NCBI GenBank assembly: GCA_903813345.2
Contig: CAIIXF020000011.1
Span: 20,627,754-20,691,753 of the forward strand
Reading direction: 5' to 3'
DNA: 64,000 nucleotides
From: Owenia fusiformis
Lineage: Eukaryota > Annelida > Polychaeta > Sabellida > Oweniidae
The first letter of the stretch is position 1; every line of letters starts with the position of its first letter. The notes below the pieces were generated by a model that had not been told where the DNA came from, did no database searches, and saw only the letters and a list, made by a program, of their open reading frames with translations. The position numbers and the translations under genes were made by a program. Positions 48,401-61,869 of this stretch are shown here, one piece after another.

Positions 48401-48817
48401 TGAGATAAGGACCTAGGACCACTCAGAGAAGATGGCTGTAAATAAAACATGTTCTTCATGAAGTGTGGGCCTAACTTGTATGTTATCTCTTCTTACACAC
48501 CTGATGGTGTAGTTTTTACATTTTAAAATACTTGGACAGAACATGTTAAATATAATTGGTGATACCGGTGCTTAGCCTAATAATCTTCCAGATTTATTGC
48601 ATAACACGAAAGAGAAAATTGAAGAATCGTGTCGAGAAGATTTTGAGAGAAAGATCGAAACTATTCGATTGTTTACAAAGAGAATACGATAAGTGAGGGT
48701 CACTAGAATATAATTTGATAAACAGGCAATAGCGGAAACATTGCAATAAAACATTAGAGTTAGTCAAGCTGACATGCGGGGCACTAACGAGGGCTTTTGA
48801 CAGTTAACATCGACGAT
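45408..48817. other. intergenic, nothing coding recognised
   Basis: Contains a palindrome GTTACCGAAACGGTCCGTTTTGGTAAC-like sequence at 45,735-45,762. A dispersed repeat word GATTGGTCATACGTATAGGT plus TGGCGTTTCAATTTTATATG (46,211-46,258) also occurs at 58,912-58,958 and partly at 46,583-46,620. No RNA gene or exon is supported. Confidence 0.4.
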
Positions 48818-51800
48818 ATGGATTACAAGGTGCCTGATCGCGAGGGGCAATTTCAATTAGAGCGTCCTACGTCATCAGCGTCCGTAAACGGTTCAATAAG
48901 AAATGAAACATTACGCTGTTCGGATTGCAGACGGAAGCGATTAAATGAATTACAGAATAAATGTAGGAAAATATTTCCCATTGACACTAGGATGCGAAAT
49001 CAATCACGTATTCCTTTCAACACCGAGGAATTGCCAGACAGGTTGGTTTAATGCTTTTTTATTAACTTTTCGCAATTTCATTGATTACTCTTTTGGGATA
49101 GAATTCAAGCAGATCCCCGAGTGACACGGATTCTATGAACACATGTATTCTTAAATGCACTTACCATATTAAAAATGATAAGTATAAAATTTGACTGCTT
49201 TGTTTGATTGTATTAATTGTGCAAAGCATTTTATTTCTTAACTCTCTATTGCAGTAAGAACATACAAGTAGTTTTATTGTATGAGAGTTTTTGTCTGAAA
49301 AATCCTTCTCTGTTAGAGGTGTATAGTGTCGATTTTATGATAGACGTAGCTATATTGAATGTGAAAGAATGCATCTAATATTAATTTTTGTGTTGCAACG
49401 AAGGCGATGTGTTTTAGACCTGAACTAAATTGTTCTTATATTTTACACGTATGTATACATTCCATAGATTTTTAAATTCCTGTCCAGGATGTAAATATTG
49501 ACTCCCTTTTTATTTCGTCCCTAATGGATCGAATGAATGAAGTATCAACTGAGATATCATAATGCTATCAATTATTCATTGATAACTGCCACGAATAAAT
49601 GTGTATTTTGTTAAAAACGCAAGAACCTATCAATTAAAGAAAAGGAGGGTTTGTTTAGTGCAAGGTCAATACTTGATGTTCTGTAAGTCTTGTCTATAAT
49701 ATCCTGCGAGTCTTTATGTCAATTGATATATTTCTATTTATTTATTTGGCTACAGTATATTGGCAGTCTGCAAACGTATATATTGCATTTTTCTCTTATT
49801 ATAAACAATAGTAAATCGATGCTACTCAAGAAAATATTTGTGTTTTGGCCATTGTGTAATACTGGTAATCGATAAATATAACATAAGCGATATTGTTAGA
49901 GCTCGTAAGGGATAACACAATACCTCAGAAATCCCCGCTTCCAGTATTTACCTCATTAATATTTGTATTTACCAAGAAATGGATGATACGACATCGGATA
50001 CCCGATCGTGACTGATCATATAGAACCAAGGGTTGTTACTTAAACTATTTAATCTTACATGGAACTGCCATTATACTATTAAGGACGATCCCATCCCATG
50101 AATATTAAGTAGATGGATACCTTTGGAATAGCATGGTAGTTCAACATAAAATATTTGGGTGGGGTGTATATGTGTTTAAAAACTATAAGATGCCATATGG
50201 TCTTATGGCTCTGGAATGTATTTAATGATACCCGAGCGTTGTTCGAGGGAGGGGTGTAAGACTTGGTTTTCCGTGTGATAGATCTAAACTTGGGCTATTG
50301 GGGCTCGCTTTTCACATACCTGGTTGTGCTCTAAGATATTTCCCTTTCTTGCTAGCTATGCTTTGTAATATACTTTGGGCTTTTCTCATTTGCCACATGT
50401 GATTACAGTACATATAGATACATGTACGTCTCTATGTAAGCCCTGCCATTCATGGTATGGGTTTTCCATGGGTTGCGAACTTACAACACGAGAATAAGAT
50501 ATTTGTTCTTCGAATGGCAATTATAAAAAGTGTTTAAAGGTTCAATAGACATTAAGGGGAAACTTAGAATTGCACTTGGTTGTTCTTGCAGTCAATTTAC
50601 GTCATTTCATCGGGTACATATTTGAAATATTTCCATCGATGATTAATAAAGTGCTATCTTAGAACCTCTTCTTGTTGCCATAAAATTGATACGCACTCTT
50701 AAGGAGTACTCAGTTCTTTAATATCTTATATTGTCGTAGTCAGGGTGTTTATCTTTACGATTACAATGTCGTAGAGTGCTATTTACTTCCTATGTAACAA
50801 ACCCCATAATAACAAATACTCTCAGACTAAAATGACACATCTTAAGTATCATAAAATCCTTTGTAAACACTTGTCTTCAATTAGCGCTGACTTATTCGAA
50901 AGAATCAGACATAATATACATGTAAGGTCAAGTTGACAAAGGATGAACTTTTCAATCACTTATGCAGTAAGTAGATGAGCGGACCCCCCCCCCATATCGC
51001 CAGGCTATATTCATTGGTATTTTCTGAATGACATGCTTGAACCCATGAAGATTTGCCCAACTTCTCCCTAATCGTACCGTTCAATCAAAGCCGGCAATTT
51101 TTTATAGATAAATGTAGGAGAAGCGTTTCAATTAATGTTTTCAACATTTCTCAAAACTGCAAATTACTTGATTTTGCTTCCGTTTTTAAAACATAGGCTT
51201 TCAATATAAATATTTTGGAAAATTGATGAATCAGCCAAAATTCTTGGAAGACATATGTACCACAATTATGCCTTGGTCACATTTGCTCCGATTTTCACTA
51301 CAGCGCTCGGCCGATTGAGTATTTTGTTCAAAATTGAATACAATATTGAACAAAACACTCAATCGGCCGGGCGCCGACCGATGGATCGGAGCATATGTGG
51401 CCAAGACATTACCAGCGTATCTGGGCGCCGTTCTCTTTATTGTTGCTAGTCACGTGGTCGACGAATAAATGAAACAAAAACAAGGCCAATGACCAATTTA
51501 TCTTTACCCTTGTAATTTACATGATTCATAAAGTTCGCGCGCATCTCAAGAGCTGTGTCTTATCGAAGAGTTAGAATGAGAGGGCTTAAAGGTTTCTTAC
51601 CTGTCACTTTTGTAAAGCATTTTAGAAGAGATTTGTTAAAGTGCGAAAAAGAAATCAATTTTGACCTCTTCAAGAAATTCGTCTAGTTATTTTTATCAGA
51701 TATGATATCATGATTGTATTATGATTTTTTGGCAAAATCTTTGACGTAAACCAAGTCTATTCGTTATACGTACACACCATGATATCATCACATGATAAAA

Positions 51801-54800
51801 TTCCCAGTCTGCGTTAGGTGAAAAAGTTTCGATGAAACTGACCAACCAAATCTACCAATCATTGAAGTTAAGTTGATCTGGAATGCCTACCATTACCATG
51901 GTCTGCCCCGAGTGGTGAAACTGAACTATACACGCCCTTGGCTGTTCATTTTAATATTTCTATATAGATATATACATGTGATTTACCAATTTCAGAAAGC
52001 TTATCGGCACCGTGTGCGTAGGGGTAGTTTACTCTCTGATATGGTTTAGCTGATGTTGTTGTGCCATTTGCCTGACATTACGTATACGTGATTGACTGTT
52101 CCTGCTTGAAACATGAACACATTTTTTGTATAAGTCGTAACATGTACTTAAGGTGTCAAATAAAGTTCAATATCAAAGTTAAAAGATACATCGAGAATGC
52201 GGCTCATTTGCTTGCCACGGCGCCTTTATAATTACCTAACTAATACATACACTCCCCTCCGTAAGTTTGGTAACTGGAAGTCCATTTTTGAATCTTTTAT
52301 CATAGCCTGGGCCTGCTTATATTTAAGCGATTTGAAAAAATTTGTAAAATATGTCATTTTTTAGAACTACTGTAGTTGACGAACAGAATAAAGGTTCAAA
52401 CATTGACATATTATTAAATGATATCAGATGAAAGCTTCATTTTGCCCTCTTAGATTTTGCCAAACATAGAGTGTGGAGAGTATGTCGCCCTTGTTAATGG
52501 CCTAGACTTTTGATTTAATTCAATAACAAATGCTTGCAAAGCACGAATCATTATGCAAGCTCAATGTCGCTGATTGATACGTTTTTCCAACAAGAAACGT
52601 GAATTAGCAAATGATATAAAACTGCAAATGCATTGTTTCTTATGGATTATCATCAAATTATTCATATTACATTTGTTTTAGCAGTTTTGAGATGAGTAAA
52701 GTACACATAACAGTTTATGGTATCTTTGGTAAGTGTGATTCATTCATTGCAACTACGCTCTTCATCCAATGACGTAAACATTTTATATAAGAGTTCTCAA
52801 ACTTATTTAACCATTGGATAACTTATAGGTTCCTCGACAATCAAATGACAATTCGACAAATGATGAACATTGTTATTGATTACTCATTTTTCATGAACGA
52901 GTTATTTTTGGGAAAACAATTTATGAGTATAGTAGCTCTACAGAAGATGAAATTAATGAACTTTTCGAACTCACAGCAACCAATGTATTTGACACGCAAT
53001 ATCATTTTTCACAAATCTTTTCGAGGAAACAAACCTGAAGCAATGTTGAAATTAATAAAATAAACAATGAATCGCGTGATATATACCAAATGCAATATGA
53101 AAACAAATACCTGCGTCTTTGCTGTGAGTATCCGAATGAATAAATGTGTGATAACACAGAAAACAGTGTTGATCGATTATTAATAAATTGTGATCGAGTT
53201 GAAGTAAGTGAATTTTTTTTACTTTTTTACTTATTACCATTGGGTAATTTTGCATTCGTTCGACTTAGCTCTGTGCGCAGGGTAATTGGGTAACTTGTTT
53301 GACTATAATATCAAATGGTGTACCTCAAGGGTCATATGTAGGCTTATTTATAAGTTGAGGGAGAATATTAGAAGAGCATTTTGATCTGATATAGAATCAC
53401 AGTGGTAACAGGATTAAGATATGGCCATAGATGTTGAGTCATACAATATACGAATTGTAATCGAAGAATGAAATATTTTTTAACGACAGAATTTAAAAAT
53501 TAAAATCACTCCTAGTCGATCACATCGCATTTATATGAAATGTGCGTTTAACTTTAAAAAAACACCTAGCATCATTATAAAATTTGATTCCTTTAAATAG
53601 AAATGAAAATATTTGAAGAATAGTACACTATTTATTGAACGACCCTTGTACAGTACGTATCAAAAAAACGCAACAGATTGTTATCTCGGAAAAGCACAAA
53701 ACCAGTGATAACAGCATTGATTTCATTCAATGCACCATAAAGCCATGTGTCTCCTCTTTACAATGATATATCATTCATTGATATTTGGTCATGGTTGGGC
53801 GAGTAATCATTCCATTTGCCAAGAAGGCCAAAATTAGCTTTTGACCAAGTTATAAACATCGCAAAAGTCAGTGTACGGAGCCCGATGCAAAATTGGAAGA
53901 AAACATAAAACCAATGCTGACTGCATCCTTTTCATCCAATGTACCAAAAAGCCAAATTATTCCTCTTTGCAATTTGGAATATCATTCATCCACAGAGAGT
54001 CATGGCTGGCCGAATAATCATTAATTTTGCAAAGTGTGGCAAAATTCAGCTCGGACCCAAGTTTTAAACATTGCAAAAGTCAGTACAAGGGGCATAGGGG
54101 CTATTGGAAGAAGGTGTGACAAGTGTGGCATAGACAGTGAAGTGTTCATACTCATACTCTTGCAAGAATACATCCTATAGCCCTCCAAATTGCCACCACT
54201 TCCTTGCACACAAAGATGTGCTCATCTGTCCACGTCATGAATGGTTCAGCCCTGAGTCATCTTTGGGTTAAAGCAGAGAAAAGCAGCCCATGTGCAATTC
54301 TTTCTTGAGGTTTTGCAATATCTGGTGGAGGAATTGTGAGCACAGATGCTCCTGAGATAGCTCCAAAAGAAAAAGTCACAACAATTGAAGTCAGAGGAAC
54401 TTCCATTGGCACTTAGCCCTTGCACTGATTTTTGCAATATCTAAAACTTGGCCCAGAGTCGATTTTGACCCACTGTGCAAATGGAATGATTTCTCACCCA
54501 ACCATTACCACATGTGAATGAATGACATATCATTGCAAAGAGGAGAGACGTGGCTTTATGGTATATCAAATGAAATTCATGTAGTCATCACTAGTTTTGG
54601 AATTTTACGAGATAACTACTTGTTGCGTTTTTTGATACGCCCTGTATATCCACGCATTCTAATCGACATTATAATAATCATCTATTTAGTGCTTAACCAT
54701 TATGAGTTATATTGGAACTATTATCATTCTCATTATTTCTATAATTTTATTCAAATCATTTACAATGCGATACTACACCTTTTCTTTGCGATATTTACGT

Positions 54801-57800
54801 AAACGACAAGGCCCATGTCATGCTCTACCGGGCGTTTATACTCTGACAATATGTTTGTTCAAATCTATCAGGTATTTCAATTGAATTCCATTACACCAAA
54901 TTGCGTTTGCAAATGCTGTAAATGTAAGTATTGTAGACAGTTCACCGTGTACCCTTTACGTGCTTTAAGTTATGAGTACATTGATTACGTTGAAGTACGT
55001 TTAGATTAATGGGTAGATCAAACATAAATTTTATTATTGTTTGTTCAATTGCCTATTGTTTCAAAAAGTTAATGTTGTCAGATGGTTCTGTGTGATTTCA
55101 TATTACCCCACGGGGAGTAATGTAATATACGGAGATAAGCCCTAGAGGTCGGGGACTAAAGGCGTTACGACATAAAACTAAAACGCGATAACGATAGCTC
55201 ATATAACGGCAATAAAAGCCAGTCCAACCTTGATTTTATAACGTTAACCATAGTTGTTAATTTAATTATATTGCCCCCTTCCCAAGGTACAGTTGTATGT
55301 CGTCGCACTGGGGGAGAAAGAACTGATTCAATTTTGAACTGTAGTCACTCTGAGGTGAAGAGTTGAACGTAAATCTCATGTTCACGATCCTTTGTTAAAG
55401 TCCCCTAAATCAATTAAAGTCCCGGTGATAAAACATTTTAAACTTCAATTTGTTTCTTTTGTTACGGAACCACTTTTCATGTCTTGGAAAATAGCCCCAC
55501 TGAATATAAATATTTAACAAGAATGAAATGAAGAATTATTGATGTTGTGATAATGGATTTAATTCGAATAAAGATCAATGCTGTCTACGAATCTATCCGT
55601 TCATGTGTTGAATTATCGGATTACGCAATGGCGGTGCATAACTTATCCGATAGCGCCACCTCATAAGATTACAATATCATAAATTCTTGCTTCTGACTGG
55701 TGATTGGAGATCACGTGATGTGAACCGAGAACTCTAGGAAAATACCTCTCTCAGATTAGATGATATCACAACATGTATAGTATTCTCCAAACTACAAACT
55801 ATAACGTTGCTTGACACTGGATTGCACATTAACGTATTTGATAGAGTTCTTACAATTGTTCAACTATTTGATTTCAAATCAAAACAAACAGATTATAAAT
55901 AAAGATAGATGTTTATGTAATGTATAAAGGTGAACGGCAAATGAATACGCTACGAAAAATACAAAGTCTACGAAGGATTCAAGTAGAAAACGAGCATTGG
56001 AATATCGCTATGTCTCGGTAGTGTTAGACTACAGTATGGCAATTGTTGATTTTTTGTTGTTTGGGATTTAAACCTAGGAAGGAAGCTACAGGTAAGATTG
56101 GTGTGATAGTAAGCCTATATAAGGCAACTTACTGAATGTGATATTTCCCGACCAGTAAATGAGCATTTTATACACTGATATGTAGTGTATGCATGTAATG
56201 GTTTTAGTTGTGACACTACAAGTGACTTATTAGAATTATAAAATATCACATGATGATCTTAGGTAAAAAATATATATTTGTATAATTTTCATGAAAGTGT
56301 GTTTAATCAACTTATGAATGGCAGATGAATACACCGAGGGGCGAGGGCGTTAGGGCAAGGTTACCGTAGTTTAATTAATAGTGAATAATAGACATTAATT
56401 TAAGTTTTATAACGTTGGTATATTTGTTGTTAATTTGAACTTTATACAGCCGTGGTAGTAAAGGTCAAGATTGCGAAGATGTTCTTTTAATATCAGGATC
56501 TCCCTGGCCAAAAAATCTTTCAAAATCATGCAGTTTTTCACCATTCTGAGCACTTTTTAAGTGATTTTGGCCATTTTGGACCAAAATTGTCACAATTGAA
56601 CCCCCTGGAACTTTTCAAAAAGTGAACCCCCCCCCCCCTTGGCAAATCCTGGCTACGGGCCTGAATATATTGCACTCAAACTCGATCAAAGCAATCTGAT
56701 ACTCATCACAAATTTTTCTCACAGCATGCACACAATATTAATCGTACATTCTCTTTAACATGAGCTCAACTGTCATGGAATGATAAAATGTATTGTATGT
56801 ACCATACATTTATTGCCCTTAATGTCCTTACATTCCATCATAGGTATTTTATTGTATTGTTGCTGTAATATACATGTATGAACACAATCACTGGTGATAC
56901 CATCTCCGACCATTTATTACGCTTTGTATCACAAACTCATATTCATTTACTAGAATATGCGTGACTGAGATGGCTTTATTTTGGGCCAAAGGGGAACTGA
57001 AAACCTCCCTACAAACCCCTACAAACGATGTTGAATAGGCCACTGTATATAATCCAACAAGTTCGTATCTACGAGATGTATCGATTATTTTGATTGTTGG
57101 ATAGTTTTCGAGAAAACAATGCGCTTTTGTTTGCTTAGAAGGCTTATGATATAAACTGTTTTTCTTTAGAAACTAGAAGCGTACGATGAAGCTATTGTAG
57201 TAATTTCTAAAGATAGCTATTGTCTTTGGCAAGAATGACACCATGGTGTCCGCTTTCTGGAAAATTACTTATCGATGGTATAAACGGAGAGAACTGCCAG
57301 CATATTTTCCTTTGTAAACATTTTTTGTCTACGATATTTTCTTTTCTTTCAGACCGTCAACAGCGCGTTCATTTAGCAGAAGTTCGAACAATGGCGATGA
57401 TGTAGCGTCCGTTGCTGAAATGGAACGTAAATCAGACATCACAAGTGTAGCAAGCCTATGTGATTGGTCACCCATGCGAGATAATCCCACAAAAAGACTC
57501 TCAAAGCCGAGTAGGTTAACGACAGGCAGGAATAAATACCTAAAGCCCCGATCATTGACGAAAGGGGAACAAGAAATTATTGTCGGTATATGCTCAAATC
57601 GAGGCTTGAAAGACAAAACTATGGCAGGATCGTCGTCCATTACGTCACATAAGGACGCGTGGAATTATCACAAAAAATCTTCAAAAACACATCCATTAGT
57701 TAAGCTTCATGAGAATGAGAGTGTAGTTTTCGAAGATGATAGTACGGATTATGGAATTCAAAGCCACTACCAAGAGTGCCGAGTGTGCACCAATCAGAGC

Positions 57801-58727
57801 AAATATTATTGCGCCGATTGTGGTAAACTCACAGCAAAAGTATTGACCGAGGAGGAACGTTTGTCAAGAAACTGTGGTACCACTCCGCCGAGTAGTCCAA
57901 CTGAAGGAGGTTCAAAAAACTTAAATTCGAAACAAATAATTCCGCCAATCAAATCTTCTGCTGGAGCGACATATGTCAAAAGAACGCATCACAAGCGAAA
58001 TAATAATTCGTCAAAAATGGCTGTTAAAACTACTATGAACATATTTTTGCCTAAGCTAGATAGTACAAGTGATACCAATGACCCTAATGTAGTAATAGAA
58101 GAGGATAGTTTAGAACCCCCTGTCAACTCACCGTCTATTGATGACCTCACTTCAAAATATAGTCTCAAAGACAACATGAATATGTATCGTTATAAAATCG
58201 ATTCCGATGATTGTGGTAGACCAAACCCAAACGATAAAAGTATTTTTGTTTGGAATCCCATGGATGTTGACTGGGAAAGTTTCTCGATGTCTGGTCGAAG
58301 GCCGAACTCTTTAGACACAAAGCGGTATTTAATGCAGAACCGGAAACGCCATCAGTTCGGTGCAAGTAGCGTCCCTGTGCAACGCGGTGACAGGAATGAG
58401 TTGAACACTGAACTGACTGAAATGGTGAAAACATCTTCCGCCCCTGTCGTTAAACAGTATATAATGAATGACCAGATAGTGAGAAAAGATGCTTCTGCTG
58501 CCATGAAAGAGTCGGAAAGACCAAATACACCATCAAGTATAGAAAGACAAACTGGACATGTCGCACTAGCGATATTCAAACAATCTAAGAAGAGACAAAA
58601 TGAAACCAATGCTAAAGCTTTGCAGCAATCCACTGCTAATGAGTTAGTAAAAACGAAAACGTTGTATTTTCAGGATCCATTTGCTACGCAATCTGGTATT
58701 GGCACCAGGTCTCAGACTCTACCCTAA
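48818..58727 (+). CDS. unrecognised CxxC-containing, largely disordered protein, 532 aa, two exons
   Basis: Exons: 48,818-49,041 (donor GTTGGT, phase 2) and 57,353-58,727 (acceptor TTTTCTTTTCTTTCAG). Total 1,599 nt ending in TAA. Seen: an N-terminal acidic/polar part (MDYKVPDREGQFQLE), a CSDCRRKRLNELQNKCRK segment, a long Ser/Thr/Lys-rich region, and a second cysteine group ECRVCTNQSKYYCADCGKL near residue 200. Its CxxC-x7-CxxC spacing suits one zinc site. The C-terminal half is polar and low in hydrophobics, with SPTEGG, NTPSSIERQ and repeated basic RKRHQ patches. No signal peptide or membrane segment. Probably an intracellular scaffold or nuclear protein; I do not recognise the family. An in-frame GTG/TTG upstream of the ATG is disregarded. 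Confidence 0.72.
51273..51406. mobile_element. 134-bp hairpin element
   Basis: Seen: TTGGTCACATTTGCTCCGAT at the left and ATCGGAGCATATGTGGCCAA at the right. Inner arms carry GGCCGATTGAGTATTTTGTT and the inverse AACAAAACACTCAATCGGCC around a short AT-rich loop. Nearly the whole element can fold on itself. Confidence 0.7.
52248..52484. mobile_element. MITE, TGTACACT family, copy 2
   Basis: Seen: TACACTCCCCTCCGTAAGTT plus TGGTAAC at the left and TTTTGCCAAACATAGAGTGT plus GGAGAGTATGT at the right. More diverged than the copy at 3,941-4,208 but with the same ends and length. Confidence 0.5.
53649..54655. mobile_element. 1-kb Tc1/mariner-type element with eroded interior
   Basis: Seen: TACAGTACGTATCAAAAAAA plus CGCAACA at the left, TGTTGCGTTTTTTGATACGC plus CCTGTA at the right; both ends include TA. 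The inverted similarity runs on through ATCTCGGAAAA / TTTTACGAGAT. Internal direct repeats (TTTAAACATTGCAAAAGTCA and relatives; CAATGTACCAAAAAGCCA and relatives) fill the body. No transposase can be read with confidence. Confidence 0.6.
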
Positions 58728-60354
58728 ACGCATGACTGTAGAGCTAGGAACACAAGAAGTTGTTACAGAAATGTAGATCTAAACTTATTTAGCACGTGCT
58801 CAATGACTGGCCGTAGAAGACTTAGAGAAATATTTGCAATTAAAACAGTGCAATAGAAATACTGCAAGTGATCAACCCAAGTGATTAATCGTAACGTACA
58901 TTTGTACGGGCGATTGGTCATACGCATAGGTTGGCGTTTCGATTTTATATGCAAGCTTAAACTCCCTAATATTGGCATTACACAACGATAAAATATATTG
59001 GGTTTTTGTATTTAGTGACAATTATTATGTCACTGCTAAAATACAATTCACACATAGCTAGGCAATGTGTGATAAAGTCAAGCCAACCAGACCACGCAAT
59101 TTCATATAACTGCATTGCATTAAATATTAATATAAAAACCCACCAAAGGCCATTTTTTTATTCTTTTGATTCTATTGAAACTATTTAAACCGATAAGCCG
59201 ATCAATTTCATAGTTGAGTAAAAATCTATAAATAGTATAAGGAATAACAAGCCAAGGTCAAGGTGACAAATTTACTCTGCAAAAGTTTCTTTGAAAATAT
59301 ATTATTCGAAGTCATTTCGTATTTTAAGTTATTGTATGAAATATTTTGCAATGTGTCAAAAGAATCTAAACCCAAGACTCAATGCATTGTGACTGATTCA
59401 TTCTACCCAGGAGTTGTTTCCTTTTAAACTTAGCATCTCGTACAAAGTTTGAAACATCATCTTAGAATGATTAATTATCAGTCCAAAACACAGAGTCCGG
59501 GCTTCACTCACTATATGCATACGATAATATTTTGGGATTATTGCACTGTCGCATACCACACGTGCATTATATGAATATGCATTATAACATATAGTATCTT
59601 TTTTGTGAATATAAATCTGATGAATCACATGGACGATCAAGTTGATGCATTGCGATACTGAGACCTGACATTTTTATTCTATGTTTTTCCATGAAAAAAT
59701 CGGACATTATAAGCTACACTGTATATTCGAAATTATTGGAGTCATTTACTTAAAAATTAAGAATTTCCCAAATTCATGCATCGTCCTCTTGCTATGTCGT
59801 CATTATATCTATGGTTTCGGACATGTTGTGTGTAAATTCGATTGCCGGAGCCATATATGATCATACAAAATCCAAAACAGAGACATCTATACCTGGATAC
59901 CCAGATGATTAACACTATTCTCAAACTGAATGTGTTACTGGTTTCAAAGACGTCTAATGAATATATCAAGAAAAGGAGCGCCCAGGGAATGACAGGACAT
60001 GGGCTTTCAAGATTCATTTGTAACAAAGATGGTCCTCCGGATGCTCGATTCATCTACACATGCGTGGAATCACTATGGAGGAACTCGACAAGCCGGTTAC
60101 GAAATGGCGTAGCGATCGAGTGGAAAGTTAGGCAATGAAGATTTTAGTTTTTTCAATAATTTCACGAAATTGACAAGATATTCACTATAATTTAATCGGC
60201 ACAAACTTATGCCAGCGTCATGTGTTTCAGAAAATCCATGCATTTGTGAAAGAATTAACTCCTGATACATTTGCTATTTTGTTACCGATGTTGATCCGTT
60301 TCTCAAACACCTTGTCGAGTTCCTCTCCAGTTCCTCTCCAGCCTATAAAATATA
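58728..60354. other. 3' flank of the CxxC gene, repeats only
   Basis: Holds a short repeat word shared with 46,211-46,258 (at 58,912-58,958) and the second copy of the SINE-like repeat (59,049-59,300). The open frames at 59,757-60,138 overlap on both strands and show no family resemblance. Confidence 0.4.
59049..59300. repeat. dispersed repeat, copy 2 (SINE-like?)
   Basis: Seen: CACACATAGCTAGGCAATGT, ATATAACTGCATTGCATTA, CAAGGTCAAGGTGACAAA and CTGCAAAAGTTTCTTTG in the same order as at 1,690-1,880. Copy 2 is slightly longer owing to an AT-rich insert. Confidence 0.45.
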
Positions 60355-61728
60355 GACGTGTCGCAAAAAGGTGGCGCATTTGTTTTTAAGGGTATCGCGT
60401 GAATGTAACTTTGATTCCCAGGATTATAAGATAATATTCTAATTAAAGTTATATATCATTTTAAAACTGTTTCGATGAAGTTTTTAGATCAAATGCACTC
60501 CGTTCACAATTGACCTTTTGCGATCAGAATTCAGGAATTTTGTTTATGGATACTGTTGTCACGTATTTAGTCTTATTGGTGTGACGTCATATAGAAATGA
60601 TATTAGAAATGATGGAATCACGAAATGGCGGACACGTGGCAGTTTTGAGCTAAAAATATTGTCGTTTCTTTTATGAAAACCATGGGTCGGATATTTACCA
60701 GGTATGCCGATTTGACTAGATCATGAGTTTATCTATATATGTGCGAAGTTTGGGTGAAATTCATATTAAACATCGATGCCTATAAGCGCCCCCCGTTTTT
60801 GTCAAAATCGGGGGGCGCTTAACCGCTATCTAAATCATGTCAGTAAGATCTTAGACTTGGTATATGCTTAGCATGAATGTTGATCTAGTCAAATCGAACG
60901 CTTTCGTGAAAAATTAATCAATAAAGCATGAAATATAGAAGATAATCTCTCAAAATCAAGCATCTAAAGCTTGCTGGCCTAATTGTGACGTCACTAAAAG
61001 ATAGAATCCATTCGGTGATCGCAAATCGTCAATTCTCGCCCTTTCTTTTTTTATTATTAGTTTTTTACCAAAACATCTGGCAAATATCCCCTGTTGACAC
61101 GTTACATTTTGAATTATTTTTCGTCTTTAAACGCTCATAACTCAAACAATATATGACTATTATACTTATTTTTCGTCTTGATAAAGGTAGATAGAAGTTT
61201 TACTTCAAGGGATGAATTTTAGTAAGCGTCCCATATTGTGACGTCATAGAGTTTGAAAAATAGAATCTGTTGACAGCGACCTTTTTTGCTCATTTTTGTT
61301 ACCTTCAACTTTTCAGGTGTACATTAAACAAAAAATACGAGATCAATTTTTAATAAATCATACATGATTATTTTGCTCTTAAACTCTAGTTTATTAATAA
61401 ATAGTTGATTTTGTTCGCAAAAGTATGTGTTTTCTGTTGTATGTGGAAAAGTGGAGGACGAAAGGTTTTCAAAATTCATTAAAATAGGGCTAATTTACGC
61501 CATTCGCCTATTTTCAAGCACAGCAACGCGTATATTTATTTCACCTAAAATATCAATTGATTCGTGTTTTATGATGCTCCTAGCCCATTAACAATATATA
61601 TATATATGATATCAGAGTTATTCGTCAAAAATGTTTTGAGATATAGAGGTAAATGTGGAGGACGAAAGGATTTTCATTTACGCCACAAAATGTGTAACAA
61701 TGCGTGTGCAACCTTTTTGCGACACGTC
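60355..61728. mobile_element. inverted-repeat element, GACGTGNCGCAAAAAGGT family, copy B with nested insert
   Basis: Seen: GACGTGTCGCAAAAAGGTGG at the left and CCTTTTTGCGACACGTC at the right, with ATA on both flanks as a possible target duplication. It is colinear with 18,809-19,726 except for a 527-bp insert at 60,508-61,034 and a short deletion near the right end. Confidence 0.78.
60508..61034. mobile_element. 527-bp MITE nested in copy B
   Basis: Seen: AATTGACCTTTTGCGATCA at the left and TGATCGCAAATCGTCAATT at the right (17 of 19 bases inverted match). It is absent from the equivalent place in copy A, where the flanks are joined more directly. Non-coding; includes a short GGGGGCGCTT / AAGCGCCCCCC inner palindrome near 60,790-60,820. 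Confidence 0.72.
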
Positions 61729-61869
61729 ATAGTGTGTTGGATCTAAGTATAATATATAGGCATTGTGTTACGTATAATTTACGGCTTCATATATCAACAC
61801 GATTACTGGAAGTAAACGTCCGCTTGACATATCAGCAGCGATGCGAGACGCATAGTGTTTATTGATATT

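Larger units (their letters stand above)
49042..57352. other. 8.3-kb intron with transposon remnants
   Basis: No further exon is supported. It contains the hairpin element at 51,273-51,406, a MITE at 52,248-52,484 and a 1-kb Tc1/mariner-type element at 53,649-54,655. Other stretches, including 55,000-57,350 with C-homopolymers near 56,629, show nothing identifiable. Confidence 0.45.

Noticed and set aside
54518-55009. Overlapping hydrophobic open frames near 54.6-55.0 kb
   Set aside because: They straddle the end of the 53,649-54,655 transposon and have AT-driven composition.
59757-60138. Two overlapping 98-residue frames on opposite strands
   Set aside because: No family resemblance, no splice context; mutual shadowing of one open stretch.
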